A stretch of DNA of 64,000 bases from Bremia lactucae (GCF_004359215.1 NC_090617.1:4046154-4110153), one strand, 5' to 3'; shown: positions 10,858 to 23,015, counted from the first letter of the stretch. The notes: generated by a model not told the origin, from the sequence alone. Numbers and translations: made by a program.

Positions 10858-11955
10858 ATGGTCAAGCTTGTGCTGTGTTTTTGCTCTCTCATACTGCTGT
10901 CAAGCTTCGTTCTGGTGGCGTGTAACGAGCACGCTGCGGACGATGAAGTCCCTGAATCGAACAATGTCACATTGCTGTCAAAGGAAGCAGTCCAAGGCTT
11001 TTCCGAAGAGAGGATCGAGGTTCCGGCGTCGTTTTCGCAGACGGTGGCGCAGTTTTTCGGGAAATTGAAAGGAAAAATCTGGCATGTGACTGAGCAAATG
11101 ACGAACCTGTTCAAGCGGATTGTGCCATATTGGTATCTGAAGTTTGCTTCAAACAAACCCGAAGCCATCCGTAAGCTTCTCAAGGCGTACAAGGTCGATT
11201 CTGCAACATCTCTTTCTGATCCAGGGTTCTTGCATTGGTCTGCTCTCGTCCGCAAAGTATACAAGTTAGATTTTCTTGAAGCAAATGACCAGATCTTTGC
11301 TGCAATGATTGAGAATCTAAAGCCCCAGAACATGGTGAAACTCCTCGCAGATGCAAAACATAGCGCTCAATGGACAAATGTCGCCACTAGATATGAAGAT
11401 GTGCTATTTAATCGGCTAATAACTGTCGAAGGCTTGAAAATTGAAGACATGGTCAACAATTTTAAAGTTTTCCGAACATGGGGTGAGGAAGACAAAACCT
11501 TTTTAATCCGCTTCCCAAAATTCGACAAGATGAAACCTAAAGAGAAGCTTCCATTGATTGATTTTTTCTTTACGATGGCTAAGAATGTCAAACACTCCGA
11601 GTTTGACGACTCGTTGTATAATAAAGTGCTTTGGCACTTGAAAACATCCAACGTGGAGCCAAATGGTGTGCCCGATTATCTTAGTATTTCTGCCATACAA
11701 GGCGACGTTTTAGAGCATCCCAGAATGTACGCTTGGGAAAGCTTATTGCCCATCGACTCCGTCACCTCCGCCAAAAAGTACGATAGCATGTACCTGTATC
11801 TGAAGAAGAATATGGATGCCAAAAGACTCGAAAAGTTGCTTACTCAGGAGCGACAAGATAACGAGTACGGTAAGTATCTTGCCGCGAATCTCCAAGAAGC
11901 TGCCAAAAGGCTGAAGGATCCCTTAAAGACGAAGCCATTGAATCTTGAAGCGTAA
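10858..11955 (+). CDS. Secreted RxLR-like (EER, WY-type) effector candidate
   Basis: A 365-aa protein with a clear N-terminal signal peptide: a hydrophobic run at residues 4-21, with cleavage likely near residues 22-26. A GFSEERIEVP segment places an EER motif at residues 50-52, the spacing usual for oomycete host-translocated effectors. No RxLR tetrapeptide lies between the signal peptide and EER, a form common in downy mildews. After about residue 70 the protein is all-helical, with repeated Trp, Tyr and Leu in the WY/LWY pattern (for example WSALVRKVYKLDFL and YEDVLFNRL), and Lys-rich, as is usual for such effectors. The reading frame is intact and single-exon. The host target is unknown. 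Family membership is inferred from architecture, not from a sequence match. Confidence 0.75.
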   Translation: MVKLVLCFCSLILLSSFVLVACNEHAADDEVPESNNVTLLSKEAVQGFSEERIEVPASFSQTVAQFFGKLKGKIWHVTEQMTNLFKRIVPYWYLKFASNKPEAIRKLLKAYKVDSATSLSDPGFLHWSALVRKVYKLDFLEANDQIFAAMIENLKPQNMVKLLADAKHSAQWTNVATRYEDVLFNRLITVEGLKIEDMVNNFKVFRTWGEEDKTFLIRFPKFDKMKPKEKLPLIDFFFTMAKNVKHSEFDDSLYNKVLWHLKTSNVEPNGVPDYLSISAIQGDVLEHPRMYAWESLLPIDSVTSAKKYDSMYLYLKKNMDAKRLEKLLTQERQDNEYGKYLAANLQEAAKRLKDPLKTKPLNLEA

Positions 11956-13168
11956 AGATTTGTGAGGGGCTCGCTACACGAGCACTGGCCTGTATAATGT
12001 GTTTTGAACGGTAAGAAATTTAAGCGATAAATATATCCGTTTTTGTTTACATTGTTATATTCTTGTATCTATCTCGTTCCCGTTTCTTGGTCGGATAGAT
12101 GCACACGTGTAGAAGCGTGCAGGAATATGTGTGGTCGTCCCTTTGACATCTTGGCAATTCATACAACAAGCGAATGTTACACGCAAAACACGGAAGCTTC
12201 GATTCTTGCAAAGTTTTAGGCGATCGCCTCAGTCGCTCATCCACAAGTTCTTGGCCGAGAAATGCTGCAAAAAACTTTGGACCGTCGAGCAGCGCACCCT
12301 ACTTATCGGCAAGCTTGATTGTCTTCGACATTCCCAATAAATGTCAAGGAAACAGAGTCGCGCTTAAGCACCTGGGCTAGCCATGTACAGCGGCTTGCAC
12401 CGATCGCACTTGCTTCAGCGCTATGTCTGATGCGCTGTACCTTCAGTATCGGTAGTAGAATCGACATGTAGCTAAGTAGGTTACCACTTTTGCCATAGTT
12501 CCAACCATTATGGCCTTCTATGAGATTGACAGTCGCTTGCACGGTAAGTGCGTCCTTTTACTTCTTCGCATTGACTTCATGACATGAGTAAATTCCTTTT
12601 CACGCTCTTCTAGTGTAATTTATTGTTCGGGGCAGCTGGCTACATAATTATCACTTACCACAACAACGGTTCTCCAACACGAGTACCACAAGAGGAATAA
12701 TATAGAAGAATATAATATTAGTTTTATGAGTAATATTGTCAATAATACACTCGCGCGAAAGGCGGTGACACGAAAGACATAGTTTCATATAAATTTATGT
12801 AAGAAGTTAGTACATAGTTTCATATTACTGTATAAAGTTAGAGCAATAAGGACGTAGAAAGTTAATCATTTTAAATACTAGTTTACTCTTTCCATCTACT
12901 AAGCCTCAACTTGAAGATTTCCACTGCACGTCGTTTACGTAAAGTATTTGTAGGCACCTTATTATCAGTAGTACTGAATCAGTGCTAGCGATAGGCGATC
13001 GCATGCGCGTCGGCCTAAAGATTGAAGATTGAACTTTTCATGTTTAAGGCAATCGAAGGTGACTTGGTTCGTCAAAGTCGACGATACCATCAGAGCTCCA
13101 CCTATCGAGGATAATGCAACGAAAGAGAAATTGGCATGTTTAACTTGGCCAGACGTGCAAATCTTGGG
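11956..13168. other. Intergenic, with a short gypsy LTR remnant
   Basis: No gene is supported. Around 12656-12686 a TACCACAACAACGGTTCTCC-like stretch matches the LTR tail at 14103-14125, so debris of that family reaches here. A minus-strand frame at 12303-12542 has a mildly hydrophobic N-terminus but no recognisable domain and no continuation. Confidence 0.5.
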
Positions 13169-13739
13169 CTTAGGCTCAAGCTTCACAATTATGGGTCGAC
13201 GTACGAGGACAGTGACCCTCCGGCGGAGCCACTCCTCTTTTTAACTGAAGAGCGAATTCTTGGTAAAGGTTTGGCCCGGGGACAGCCTTTAGAAGTACAA
13301 GGGCATCTCCTGCTCATTTGTATACAGAAACTAGGGCAACATTTAAAAGTGGTGCAGGCCCAGCTGCGCAGTATCCTCCGAGGTGGCACCTTGTCTCATG
13401 CTAAGGTTATTGCTTCAAACTTTGGCAGAAGCGATTAAGATCTTAAGTTGCAACGCCGGCTTTCTATATTTACCTTTTTATGACATTCGTGCAAGGAGTA
13501 AAAGGTAAAAGCCTGGCAAACTCAGCTTCAATGCTTCGATGCTTGGACAGCTAACAGCAACTCTCAAAACCGGGGTAACGGAGGTTGGGCTATTGGATTC
13601 AAAAGACCGCATACCGCATTCTTTCCGGATGCAAATCGTTCAGAATTTACACTTTGCTTGGTGTATCGAAGCTACCTCGCTCCTAAAGTCAGAGGAAGAC
13701 TTTCAGACTCAGAGAGTCACTTGGTTCAATTGAACTAAT

Positions 13740-14145
13740 GGGTTTAACAACTCAAGGAGTTGTACAAGCTATTAAAGCTTAATGAATCCTAGCTCAAGAG
13801 ATTCAGGGGTTCGTAGAACCAAGTGGCAACTAGTGCCCAAGAGGATATACCTTAGAAGGCTTCAATCTCTTACAGATCAATGCGCAAGCCTTAAGAAGGC
13901 ACTTAACGCTTTATGATCAAAAGGGAAACTGCACTTTATTTAATTATTTAAATCTAAAAACCTTACCCTAGCTTATTAAAATAGATTTTGGCCGCCAGAT
14001 TTATATCTGGTGGTGACCACATTTGTTACCCATGATAAATGGGATTTAAGTAACTAACTATTTTAAAATTAGATAAAAGGTTATTTTACCCATAAAGTAA
14101 ATGTACCACAATAACGGTTCTCCAACCGATGTGTGCCCCATTACA
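13740..14145 (-). repeat. 3' LTR (partial) of family A gypsy, copy A
   Basis: On the minus strand an LTR start TGTAATGGGGC is reached at 14145, immediately after a purine tract GATGGGGGACGG, which is the polypurine tract expected before a 3' LTR. The downstream end of the LTR is not resolved; 13740 is an estimate. A related fragment with the same TATCTGGTGG stretch lies near 32560-32650. Confidence 0.55.
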
Positions 14146-14245
14146 CCGTCCCCCATCAGACTGTTGACACCGAGTGACAACATTCGCTTCATTTCCTCAT
14201 TGATGTTGGAACCTAAACAGCTATCCGTTCGGTTGTGTTTTTTTA

Positions 14246-15645
14246 TTGCTTTGTCTGATTACAATCAAGCGTGAGTCACAGACTCTGAGCACCTTCCTCG
14301 ACGATGAGGGAATGGTGGACTGTGAAAGTCACTCTCAATCAGAGGAGGAGGAAAACAAGTGGCGTTCGCCCACGCCTTCTCCTCCGGATGAACGTCGGCG
14401 GGCCCCGAATCCGTTCCCAGAACGTGGTGCAGCTGATGTCTTAACTGCATTGAGCCGGACACGGGACCCTGAGTCCAACATCATTGAGAATCCGCTCGAT
14501 GAAGAGCAAGAGCAGATAAGCCTCATAAAGGAAAGAACTCGTCGTCGAGCTGCCGAGATAGCGAAAGTTAAAGCTCATAGTGAACATAGATTAACTCCGC
14601 TTAGTGCGGACGAGCGTCTAAAAGAGATAGCGGGTCACACCTTGCCATCTGGATCTCTGGTGACCCAGTGAGGACGCCGGAGGAGATCGCTGCCCGCGAC
14701 GCTCTTCATGAGCAATACCTTACGCCAAAGGTAATGACGCAAAGCCAGTATCTGACGCGTTTACGTGATCAAGCCCGTAGAGCTTCGGTGACCTCCATGA
14801 GGGAAATTCCGATCGTTTTGTTTCCAAACGAAACAAGGAGTGAAAACGAAGTCTCATTGAGAACTGGGTTCACCGGGCCCGCAAACTTCGTAATATCTGG
14901 AATATCAGAGAGTCTGCGGATAGAGGTGATGTTCGTTTGGAACGGAAGCTTCGCTTCGAATTTGCTAAGCTTAAGGCAAAAGGTCAGTTACGTTCGGCAA
15001 TTATGCCACAAAACGAAGAATGGTCTAGCCGATATTTCAGTGCTTCGGTGGACCGTACAACCAAGGATCGAAGCCGCACTGAGGCTTTAAGATCCACCTA
15101 ATCCCACGTTTAGTGGTGAAAACCGTCGTTTGACGCGAGTTGACCCTGAGCTTGGCGCTCAAAAACGTCAACGGCGTACGGGCAATCTTGCCGAAGAGGT
15201 ACCTCAAACTCCCAAGAGTTTTCAGAAGAGGGGTACCCTAGCCACTTCACCAGATACTGGTATTAACCCTCACGACGTCGCTTTAAAAGTTTCTCCACAT
15301 GAAACTGAAGGTTCCCCCGCGCATCAAGCAGCGCGGGAGGGGGCCGAAATTTCGGCGGAAGCATTTGATGCTCTACGGCACGAGGTGCAACTTCTTCATG
15401 AGGTCCTTGCTCGGGTTGAGAGCTCTTTTGAGGCGGTTCGGGACCGTATTTCGACGCTGGAGCGTCAGCAGCCTCGTTTAGAGGGCCTGTTGGATATCCT
15501 GGTGAGGGGTTGCAAAAACAATCTGCGGCACTACCGCCTGTCTCGGCGCAAGCGCCTTCAAGTCCACGTGGGAAGGGTCCCGATATGGCTCAAGCAAGCC
15601 AACGTAAAACACTGGGTGTGTACGCAGTTTGTTGGGAAGGTTTAG
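14246..15645 (+). pseudogene. Antisense accessory ORF between pol and 3' LTR, family A, copy A
   Basis: On the strand opposite to pol, coding potential starts 100 bp inside the LTR and runs towards pol. It is broken into three frames: 14246-14671, 14668-15090 and 15130-15645 (the last two share a frame). The N-terminal piece is acidic then Pro/Arg rich and ends in a charged helix; the third piece has a coiled coil (heptads around LLHEVLARVESSFEAV). The pol tail on the minus strand ends at about 15478, inside the last frame, so the two genes overlap tail to tail. No known domain is recognised. It could be a second element's gag in opposite orientation, but its position matches the other two gypsy families here. 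Confidence 0.55.
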
Positions 15646-17904
15646 CGTATAAGCTAGGCCCTTCTTGGCCACGACCGTAATTGGTCCAATAAAGCGCGGG
15701 CGCAATTTGGTCTTAAAGACCGCGGAAACCAAGTTGGTAGGTAGGTTTTTACGTTTAGTAAAACTCGGTCTCCGACCATATAAGAATTAATACAGCTTCT
15801 GCCTTTGGCATCCGCTTGTTCTTTTTGTTTGTCTTGGCTATCAGCCATCGTATCCATTACAGGTCTTAAGACACTAAATCGCGTCGCGAGAAACTCGCTT
15901 ACTTGTTTCCGAACGGTAACAGGGCTGATATCAGCAAGCAATATCGGCCAATTCTCCCCCACCAAGCCCTGAACCACGCAGTGGTATCGTTAATGGAACG
16001 CGCGGGTGGGTGATACCGTTTACATAGAATGGAGTATAGCCTGTAGAGGCATGAAGAGCGTTATTTAACGCAAACTCCACTACTGGGAGCGTTGAGCTCC
16101 AGCGCTTTGGAGTCTGAGTACACACGCTGCAAAAAACGTCTTCAACGACGTGGTTGACACGTTCAGTTTGACCATCGGTCTGCGGATGGTCCGCAGTGGA
16201 CATATCCAATTTGGTGCCAAGCACTCGGAAAATTGATTTCCAGAATTTACCCGTGAAACGGGGATCCCGATCAGAGACATTGCCACTGGCAAACCATATT
16301 GTCGAAACACGCGATCGATAAACAGCTTCGCTGTACCCTCTCCATCAATGGAATTCGGCACGGCCGCTATGTGAGCCATTTTGCTCAAACGGTCAACAAA
16401 GACCACTTAACCGGAGTTACCGGCTGAATCTTTCGGTAGCCCAAAAACAAAATCCATACTATTGGACTCCCAGCAACATATGGGGACGGGAAGACTCGCC
16501 AGTGGCGCGGCAGCATGTGCCGAGGGTTTAACCCGTTGGCACGTTTCGCATGTGCGAATATATGCTGACCCGTGCTGACCCATTTATAAAGTTTGGGCCA
16601 CCAATAACTCTGGCTTATAGAGCCGTAGGTCTTTTCTCGACGAGATGACCACCAAGGACAGTATCGTGTGCCTCATAGAGAATTCGCTACTTTAAATCCT
16701 CATCATGAGGAACAACGACACGCGGAGGGTCCGTGATGTCTGTGCAATAAAGCAACAGGTTGTTATCGATAGAAAATCGATGTAACCTTGCATGCAAACG
16801 TGCCGGTAAATTAATACGTGAATCCGAGTTCTCTAAAAAGCTCGTAGCAGAGCTACACACTGTTCATCCTTGGCGTAAGCCGAACGAATTCATTCAGGAA
16901 TAGGTGACGAGATAGTCGTTAAATGAGAAAGCTCATAATCCGGCCTGCGTGATAACGCATCGGCCAAAGCATTTTGCTTACCGGGCTTATACTTCACCTC
17001 GAAGTTGTATTCCGCAAAAAAAGGATAGCCATCGGGCCATTCTCTGTGAGAGATGGGGCGACTTAGTCGCCGTGCGTAATGACGCGTGATCTGTATATAT
17101 CACAAACGGCTTAGAGCCGAGCAGATGAACTCTGAATTTGACGAGAGCATACTTCATAGCAAGTAACTCTTTGTCATGAACTGGGTAGTTCTTTTCCGCA
17201 GCTTTAAGCTGTCTAGACTCGAACGCAATAACACGTTCATGCCCATCAACATCTGTTTGTAACAGAGCACTGCCAATGGCAAAATCTGATGCGTCACAGA
17301 CGACACTGAAAGGCCAATTTGGGTTTGGCAGTGCCAGAATCGGGGCATGGATAAGACTATCCTTAACTGCTCGAAAAGCATTATTTTCGGTGCTAGTCCA
17401 GCACCATTCTGTATCCTTTTTAAGGAGATTAGATAATGGCCTAGCCATATCAGCGTAATTTTCGCTATATTTGTGTAAATAATTGGCGAGACCCAACCAC
17501 TTACGCAAATCCTTTTGGTTTTTAGGAACCGGCCAATCTACTATGGCTTTTACCTTAGCGGGATCCGCTCTAAGGCCTCGCTTTCCAATGAAGCATCCTA
17601 AAAAAGGAATTTCGTCTGCGCCAAAAATGCATTTAGATGCATTGGCATACAATTTGTTTGTGCGCATGCACTCGAGCACTGCTCGCAAATGGTCTAAATG
17701 GTTTTCCATATCCGACCGACCCTGCTCCGCACGACTATGGACAAAAATGTCATCGAAATAAGTCTGTGCATAACCTCGATGAGGGCGAAACAGTTGCGTC
17801 ACTAGACGATTAAATGTTGCCGGGGCGTTGGAAAGCCCTTGTGGCATAACCAGCCACTCCCATAACATGCCGCTTGGGGTGCTAACCGCTGTAAGCGGGA
17901 TATC
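15478..17904 (-). pseudogene. Ty3/gypsy pol (RT, RNase H, integrase, chromodomain-like tail), copy A
   Basis: The longest intact piece is 17916-16987: the second half of reverse transcriptase, including the catalytic YFDDIFVHS, then RNase H with VVCDASDFAIGSALL and VIYTDHASLR. Integrase follows in several frames: an H2C2 zinc region near 16700, VFVDRLSKMAHIA at about 16400, and HPQTDGQTERVNHVVED at about 16190. The C-terminal piece at 15732-15478 has TLNLPNKLRTHPVFYVGLL, typical of the integrase tail of chromoviral-type gypsy elements. Frameshifts and stops in integrase make it non-functional. The 5' half of the element is missing at the N. Confidence 0.9.
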
Positions 17905-17905
17905 N
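17905..17905. other. Single ambiguous base (N) joining the two tandem copies
   Basis: This is the only non-ACGT base seen in the window. It lies exactly where copy A stops and copy B starts, which points to an assembly join rather than a sequenced junction. Confidence 0.95.
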
Positions 17906-18982
17906 CTTAGGCTCAAGCTTCACAATTATGGGTCGACGTACGAGGACAGTGACCCTCCGGCGGAGCCACTCCTCTTTTTAACTGAAGAGCGAATTCTTGG
18001 TAAAGGTTTGGCCCGGGGACAGCCTTTAGAAGTACAAGGGCATCTCCTGCTCATTTGTATACAGAAACTAGGGCAACATTTAAAAGTGGTGCAGGCCCAG
18101 CTGCGCAGTATCCTCCGAGGTGGCACCTTGTCTCATGCTAAGGTTATTGCTTCAAACTTTGGCAGAAGCGATTAAGATCTTAAGTTGCAACGCCGGCTTT
18201 CTATATTTACCTTTTTATGACATTCGTGCAAGGAGTAAAAGGTAAAAGCCTGGCAAACTCAGCTTCAATGCTTCGATGCTTGGACAGCTAACAGCAACTC
18301 TCAAAACCGGGGTAACGGAGGTTGGGCTATTGGATTCAAAAGACCGCATACCGCATTCTTTCCGGATGCAAATCGTTCAGAATTTACACTTTGCTTGGTG
18401 TATCGAAGCTACCTCGCTCCTAAAGTCAGAGGAAGACTTTCAGACTCAGAGAGTCACTTGGTTCAATTGAACTAATGGGTTTAACAACTCAAGGAGTTGT
18501 ACAAGCTATTAAAGCTTAATGAATCCTAGCTCAAGAGATTCAGGGGTTCGTAGAACCAAGTGGCAACTAGTGCCCAAGAGGATATACCTTAGAAGGCTTC
18601 AATCTCTTACAGATCAATGCGCAAGCCTTAAGAAGGCACTTAACGCTTTATGATCAAAAGGGAAACTGCACTTTATTTAATTATTTAAATCTAAAAACCT
18701 TACCCTAGCTTATTAAAATAGATTTTGGCCGCCAGATTTATATCTGGTGGTGACCACATTTGTTACCCATGATAAATGGGATTTAAGTAACTAACTATTT
18801 TAAAATTAGATAAAAGGTTATTTTACCCATAAAGTAAATGTACCACAATAACGGTTCTCCAACCGATGTGTGCCCCATTACACCGTCCCCCATCAGACTG
18901 TTGACACCGAGTGACAACATTCGCTTCATTTCCTCATTGATGTTGGAACCTAAACAGCTATCCGTTCGGTTGTGTTTTTTTA

Positions 18983-20382
18983 TTGCTTTGTCTGATTACA
19001 ATCAAGCGTGAGTCACAGACTCTGAGCACCTTCCTCGACGATGAGGGAATGGTGGACTGTGAAAGTCACTCTCAATCAGAGGAGGAGGAAAACAAGTGGC
19101 GTTCGCCCACGCCTTCTCCTCCGGATGAACGTCGGCGGGCCCCGAATCCGTTCCCAGAACGTGGTGCAGCTGATGTCTTAACTGCATTGAGCCGGACACG
19201 GGACCCTGAGTCCAACATCATTGAGAATCCGCTCGATGAAGAGCAAGAGCAGATAAGCCTCATAAAGGAAAGAACTCGTCGTCGAGCTGCCGAGATAGCG
19301 AAAGTTAAAGCTCATAGTGAACATAGATTAACTCCGCTTAGTGCGGACGAGCGTCTAAAAGAGATAGCGGGTCACACCTTGCCATCTGGATCTCTGGTGA
19401 CCCAGTGAGGACGCCGGAGGAGATCGCTGCCCGCGACGCTCTTCATGAGCAATACCTTACGCCAAAGGTAATGACGCAAAGCCAGTATCTGACGCGTTTA
19501 CGTGATCAAGCCCGTAGAGCTTCGGTGACCTCCATGAGGGAAATTCCGATCGTTTTGTTTCCAAACGAAACAAGGAGTGAAAACGAAGTCTCATTGAGAA
19601 CTGGGTTCACCGGGCCCGCAAACTTCGTAATATCTGGAATATCAGAGAGTCTGCGGATAGAGGTGATGTTCGTTTGGAACGGAAGCTTCGCTTCGAATTT
19701 GCTAAGCTTAAGGCAAAAGGTCAGTTACGTTCGGCAATTATGCCACAAAACGAAGAATGGTCTAGCCGATATTTCAGTGCTTCGGTGGACCGTACAACCA
19801 AGGATCGAAGCCGCACTGAGGCTTTAAGATCCACCTAATCCCACGTTTAGTGGTGAAAACCGTCGTTTGACGCGAGTTGACCCTGAGCTTGGCGCTCAAA
19901 AACGTCAACGGCGTACGGGCAATCTTGCCGAAGAGGTACCTCAAACTCCCAAGAGTTTTCAGAAGAGGGGTACCCTAGCCACTTCACCAGATACTGGTAT
20001 TAACCCTCACGACGTCGCTTTAAAAGTTTCTCCACATGAAACTGAAGGTTCCCCCGCGCATCAAGCAGCGCGGGAGGGGGCCGAAATTTCGGCGGAAGCA
20101 TTTGATGCTCTACGGCACGAGGTGCAACTTCTTCATGAGGTCCTTGCTCGGGTTGAGAGCTCTTTTGAGGCGGTTCGGGACCGTATTTCGACGCTGGAGC
20201 GTCAGCAGCCTCGTTTAGAGGGCCTGTTGGATATCCTGGTGAGGGGTTGCAAAAACAATCTGCGGCACTACCGCCTGTCTCGGCGCAAGCGCCTTCAAGT
20301 CCACGTGGGAAGGGTCCCGATATGGCTCAAGCAAGCCAACGTAAAACACTGGGTGTGTACGCAGTTTGTTGGGAAGGTTTAG
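18983..20382 (+). pseudogene. Antisense accessory ORF of family A, copy B
   Basis: Identical in arrangement to 14246-15645, with the same breaks at the same places (frames 18983-19408, 19405-19827, 19867-20382). The LTR boundary lies at 18882. It therefore does not count as an independent copy for judging conservation. Confidence 0.55.
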
Positions 20383-22378
20383 CGTATAAGCTAGGCCCTT
20401 CTTGGCCACGACCGTAATTGGTCCAATAAAGCGCGGGCGCAATTTGGTCTTAAAGACCGCGGAAACCAAGTTGGTAGGTAGGTTTTTACGTTTAGTAAAA
20501 CTCGGTCTCCGACCATATAAGAATTAATACAGCTTCTGCCTTTGGCATCCGCTTGTTCTTTTTGTTTGTCTTGGCTATCAGCCATCGTATCCATTACAGG
20601 TCTTAAGACACTAAATCGCGTCGCGAGAAACATGCTTACTTGTTTCCGAACGGTAACAGGGCTGATATCAGCAAGCAATATCGGCCAATTCTCCCCCACC
20701 AAGCCCTGAACCACGCAGTGGTATCGTTAATGGAACGCGCGGGTGGGTGATACCGTTTACATAGAATGGAGTATAGCCTGTAGAGGCATGAAGAGCGTTA
20801 TTTAACGCAAACTCCACTACTGGGAGCGTTGAGCTCCAGCGCTTTGGAGTCTGAGTACACACGCTGCAAAAAACGTCTTCAACGACGTGGTTGACACGTT
20901 CAGTTTGACCATCGGTCTGCGGATGGTCCGCAGTGGACATATCCAATTTGGTGCCAAGCACTCGGAAAATTGATTTCCAGAATTTACCCGTGAAACGGGG
21001 ATCCCGATCAGAGACATTGCCACTGGCAAACCATATTGTCGAAACACGCGATCGATAAACAGCTTCGCTGTACCCTCTCCATCAATGGAATTCGGCACGG
21101 CCGCTATGTGAGCCATTTTGCTCAAACGGTCAACAAAGACCACTTAACCGGAGTTACCGGCTGAATCTTTCGGTAGCCCAAAAACAAAATCCATACTATT
21201 GGACTCCCAGCAACATATGGGGACGGGAAGACTCGCCAGTGGCGCGGCAGCATGTGCCGAGGGTTTAACCCGTTGGCACGTTTCGCATGTGCGAATATAT
21301 GCTGACCCGTGCTGACCCATTTATAAAGTTTGGGCCACCAATAACTCTGGCTTATAGAGCCGTAGGTCTTTTCTCGACGAGATGACCACCAAGGACAGTA
21401 TCGTGTGCCTCATAGAGAATTCGCTACTTTAAATCCTCATCATGAGGAACAACGACACGCGGAGGGTCCGTGATGTCTGTGCAATAAAGCAACAGGTTGT
21501 TATCGATAGAAAATCGATGTAACCTTGCATGCAAACGTGCCGGTAAATTAATACGTGAATCCGAGTTCTCTAAAAAGCTCGTAGCAGAGCTACACACTGT
21601 TCATCCTTGGCGTAAGCCGAACGAATTCATTCAGGAATAGGTGACGAGATAGTCGTTAAATGAGAAAGCTCATAATCCGGCCTGCGTGATAACGCATCGG
21701 CCAAAGCATTTTGCTTACCGGGCTTATACTTCACCTCGAAGTTGTATTCCGCAAAAAAAGGATAGCCATCGGGCCATTCTCTGTGAGAGATGGGGCGACT
21801 TAGTCGCCGTGCGTAATGACGCGTGATCTGTATACATCACAAACGGCTTAGAGCCGAGCAGATGAACTCTGAATTTAACGAGAGCATACTTCATAGCAAG
21901 TAACTCTTTGTCATGAACTGGGACGCAATAACACGTTCAAGCCCATCAACATCTGTTTGTAACGGAGCACTGCCAATGGCAAAATCTGATGCGTCACAAA
22001 CGACACTGAAAGGCCAATTTGGGTTTGGCATTTTCAGAATCGGGTCATGGATAAGACTATCCTTAACTGCTCGAAAAGCATTATTTTCGGTGCTAGTCCA
22101 GCACCATTCTGTATCAATTTATAGGAGATTAGATAATGGCCTAGCCATATCAGCGTAATTCTCGCTATATTTGTGTAAATAATTGGCGAGACCGAACCAC
22201 TACGCAAATCCTTTTGGTTTTTAGGAACCGGCCAATCTACTATGGCTTTTACCTTAGCTGGACCCGCTCTAAGGCCTCGCTTTCCAATGAAGCATCCTAG
22301 CAAAGAAATTTCTTCTGCGGCAAAAATGAATGTAGATGCATTGGCATACAATTTGTTTGTGCGCATGCACTCGAGGAC
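20215..22378 (-). pseudogene. Ty3/gypsy pol, copy B, truncated in reverse transcriptase
   Basis: The integrase and tail match copy A. The RNase H/RT region carries a 37-bp deletion and substitutions (for example in the minus-strand frame 22366-22034), so it is more decayed than copy A. The RT catalytic region is absent because the copy ends at 22378. Confidence 0.9.
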
Positions 22379-22384
22379 GAGGCC

Positions 22385-22880
22385 ATCAACATCAACAACC
22401 AGCCAGGAACGAGGCTCCCAGCTGTCATACGATGGTGGATAACAATGTCAGCGAACAAGATAACTCGATCGCTCCCCTTCACATCACGGTGGTTTACAAT
22501 ATGTTCTACAAGGAAACGTTGGCCAGCGTGGGAATCCACCAAGGGTTGTGGTGGAGGAGGGAAAATTAGATCCGACCTATGTGTCAGATCTAGAGTCGAA
22601 GATCGACAAACTCGACCACTACCTCCATGTATTGGAGGAGGGTCTTGATCACGAGCGCGGTAAGCGTCACTCGTTGGAACAGACAGTGCAACCTTACCGT
22701 ATCGAACGGTTGGAAGACCGTTCGAAAAGTGCGTACTCAATGTTGGAGTTCGAACGGAAGTATCACGCTCTTCGTGACGAGCTGTCGTCAGCTCGTCGCG
22801 ATTCGAGGAACATTAGACCCGGAATGAGAATCTCCAGACTCAACATGAGAGTCAGGTTCGTGATCACAAGAATCTTTTAA
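22385..22880 (+). pseudogene. C-terminal half of the antisense accessory ORF, element E
   Basis: The plus-strand frame ending at 22880 encodes a charged coiled coil (LESKIDKLDHYLHVLEEGLD and a later ELSSARRD). It is related to the minus-strand coiled-coil frames 30015-29701 (KEDLDHERAHRSEL) and 49577-49269 (GNLDHEQFRRRALAV). The N-terminal half and the 3' LTR were lost at the junction with copy B. It overlaps the end of the minus-strand pol tail (22788) by about 90 bp. Confidence 0.6.
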
Positions 22881-23015
22881 GGATTCTTGAAAGGGTTGGT
22901 CAGATCCGTCCGTGAAGAAACGCGTACTGGTGGTACGGGCAAAGCCGACCAACGAAAAGCGTCGATGCGTTCGCATCCTTCGTGGCAATTTTACTGTGTA
23001 CGCATTGCTCTGCAA
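22788..23015 (-). pseudogene. Integrase C-terminal tail of element E
   Basis: The frame contains NAYTVKLPRRMRTHRRFSLV, the pattern seen in chromoviral integrase tails (compare LPNKLRTHPVFYV at 15560). The preceding GPF/KVL segment is lost in another frame. It overlaps the plus-strand antisense ORF at its 3' end. Confidence 0.65.

Larger units (their letters stand above)
13169..17904. repeat. Copy A of a 4.7 kb near-identical tandem duplication
   Basis: Bases 13169-17641 recur at 17906-22378, at a constant offset of 4737 until a 37-bp deletion in copy B near 21917. For most of the length the copies differ at only one or two visible positions. Copy A runs on for 263 bp more, to the single N at 17905. 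It contains the 3' half of a minus-strand Ty3/gypsy element. Confidence 0.95.
17906..22378. repeat. Copy B of the 4.7 kb tandem duplication
   Basis: Repeats 13169-17641. It is nearly identical up to about 21830; after that come substitutions and a 37-bp deletion at about 21917 relative to 17198-17234. Similarity ends at about 22378, where the antisense frame of the next element begins. Confidence 0.95.

Noticed and set aside
12303..12542. 79-codon minus-strand frame with a mildly hydrophobic N-terminus
   Set aside because: No continuation, no splice signals that extend it, and no recognisable family.
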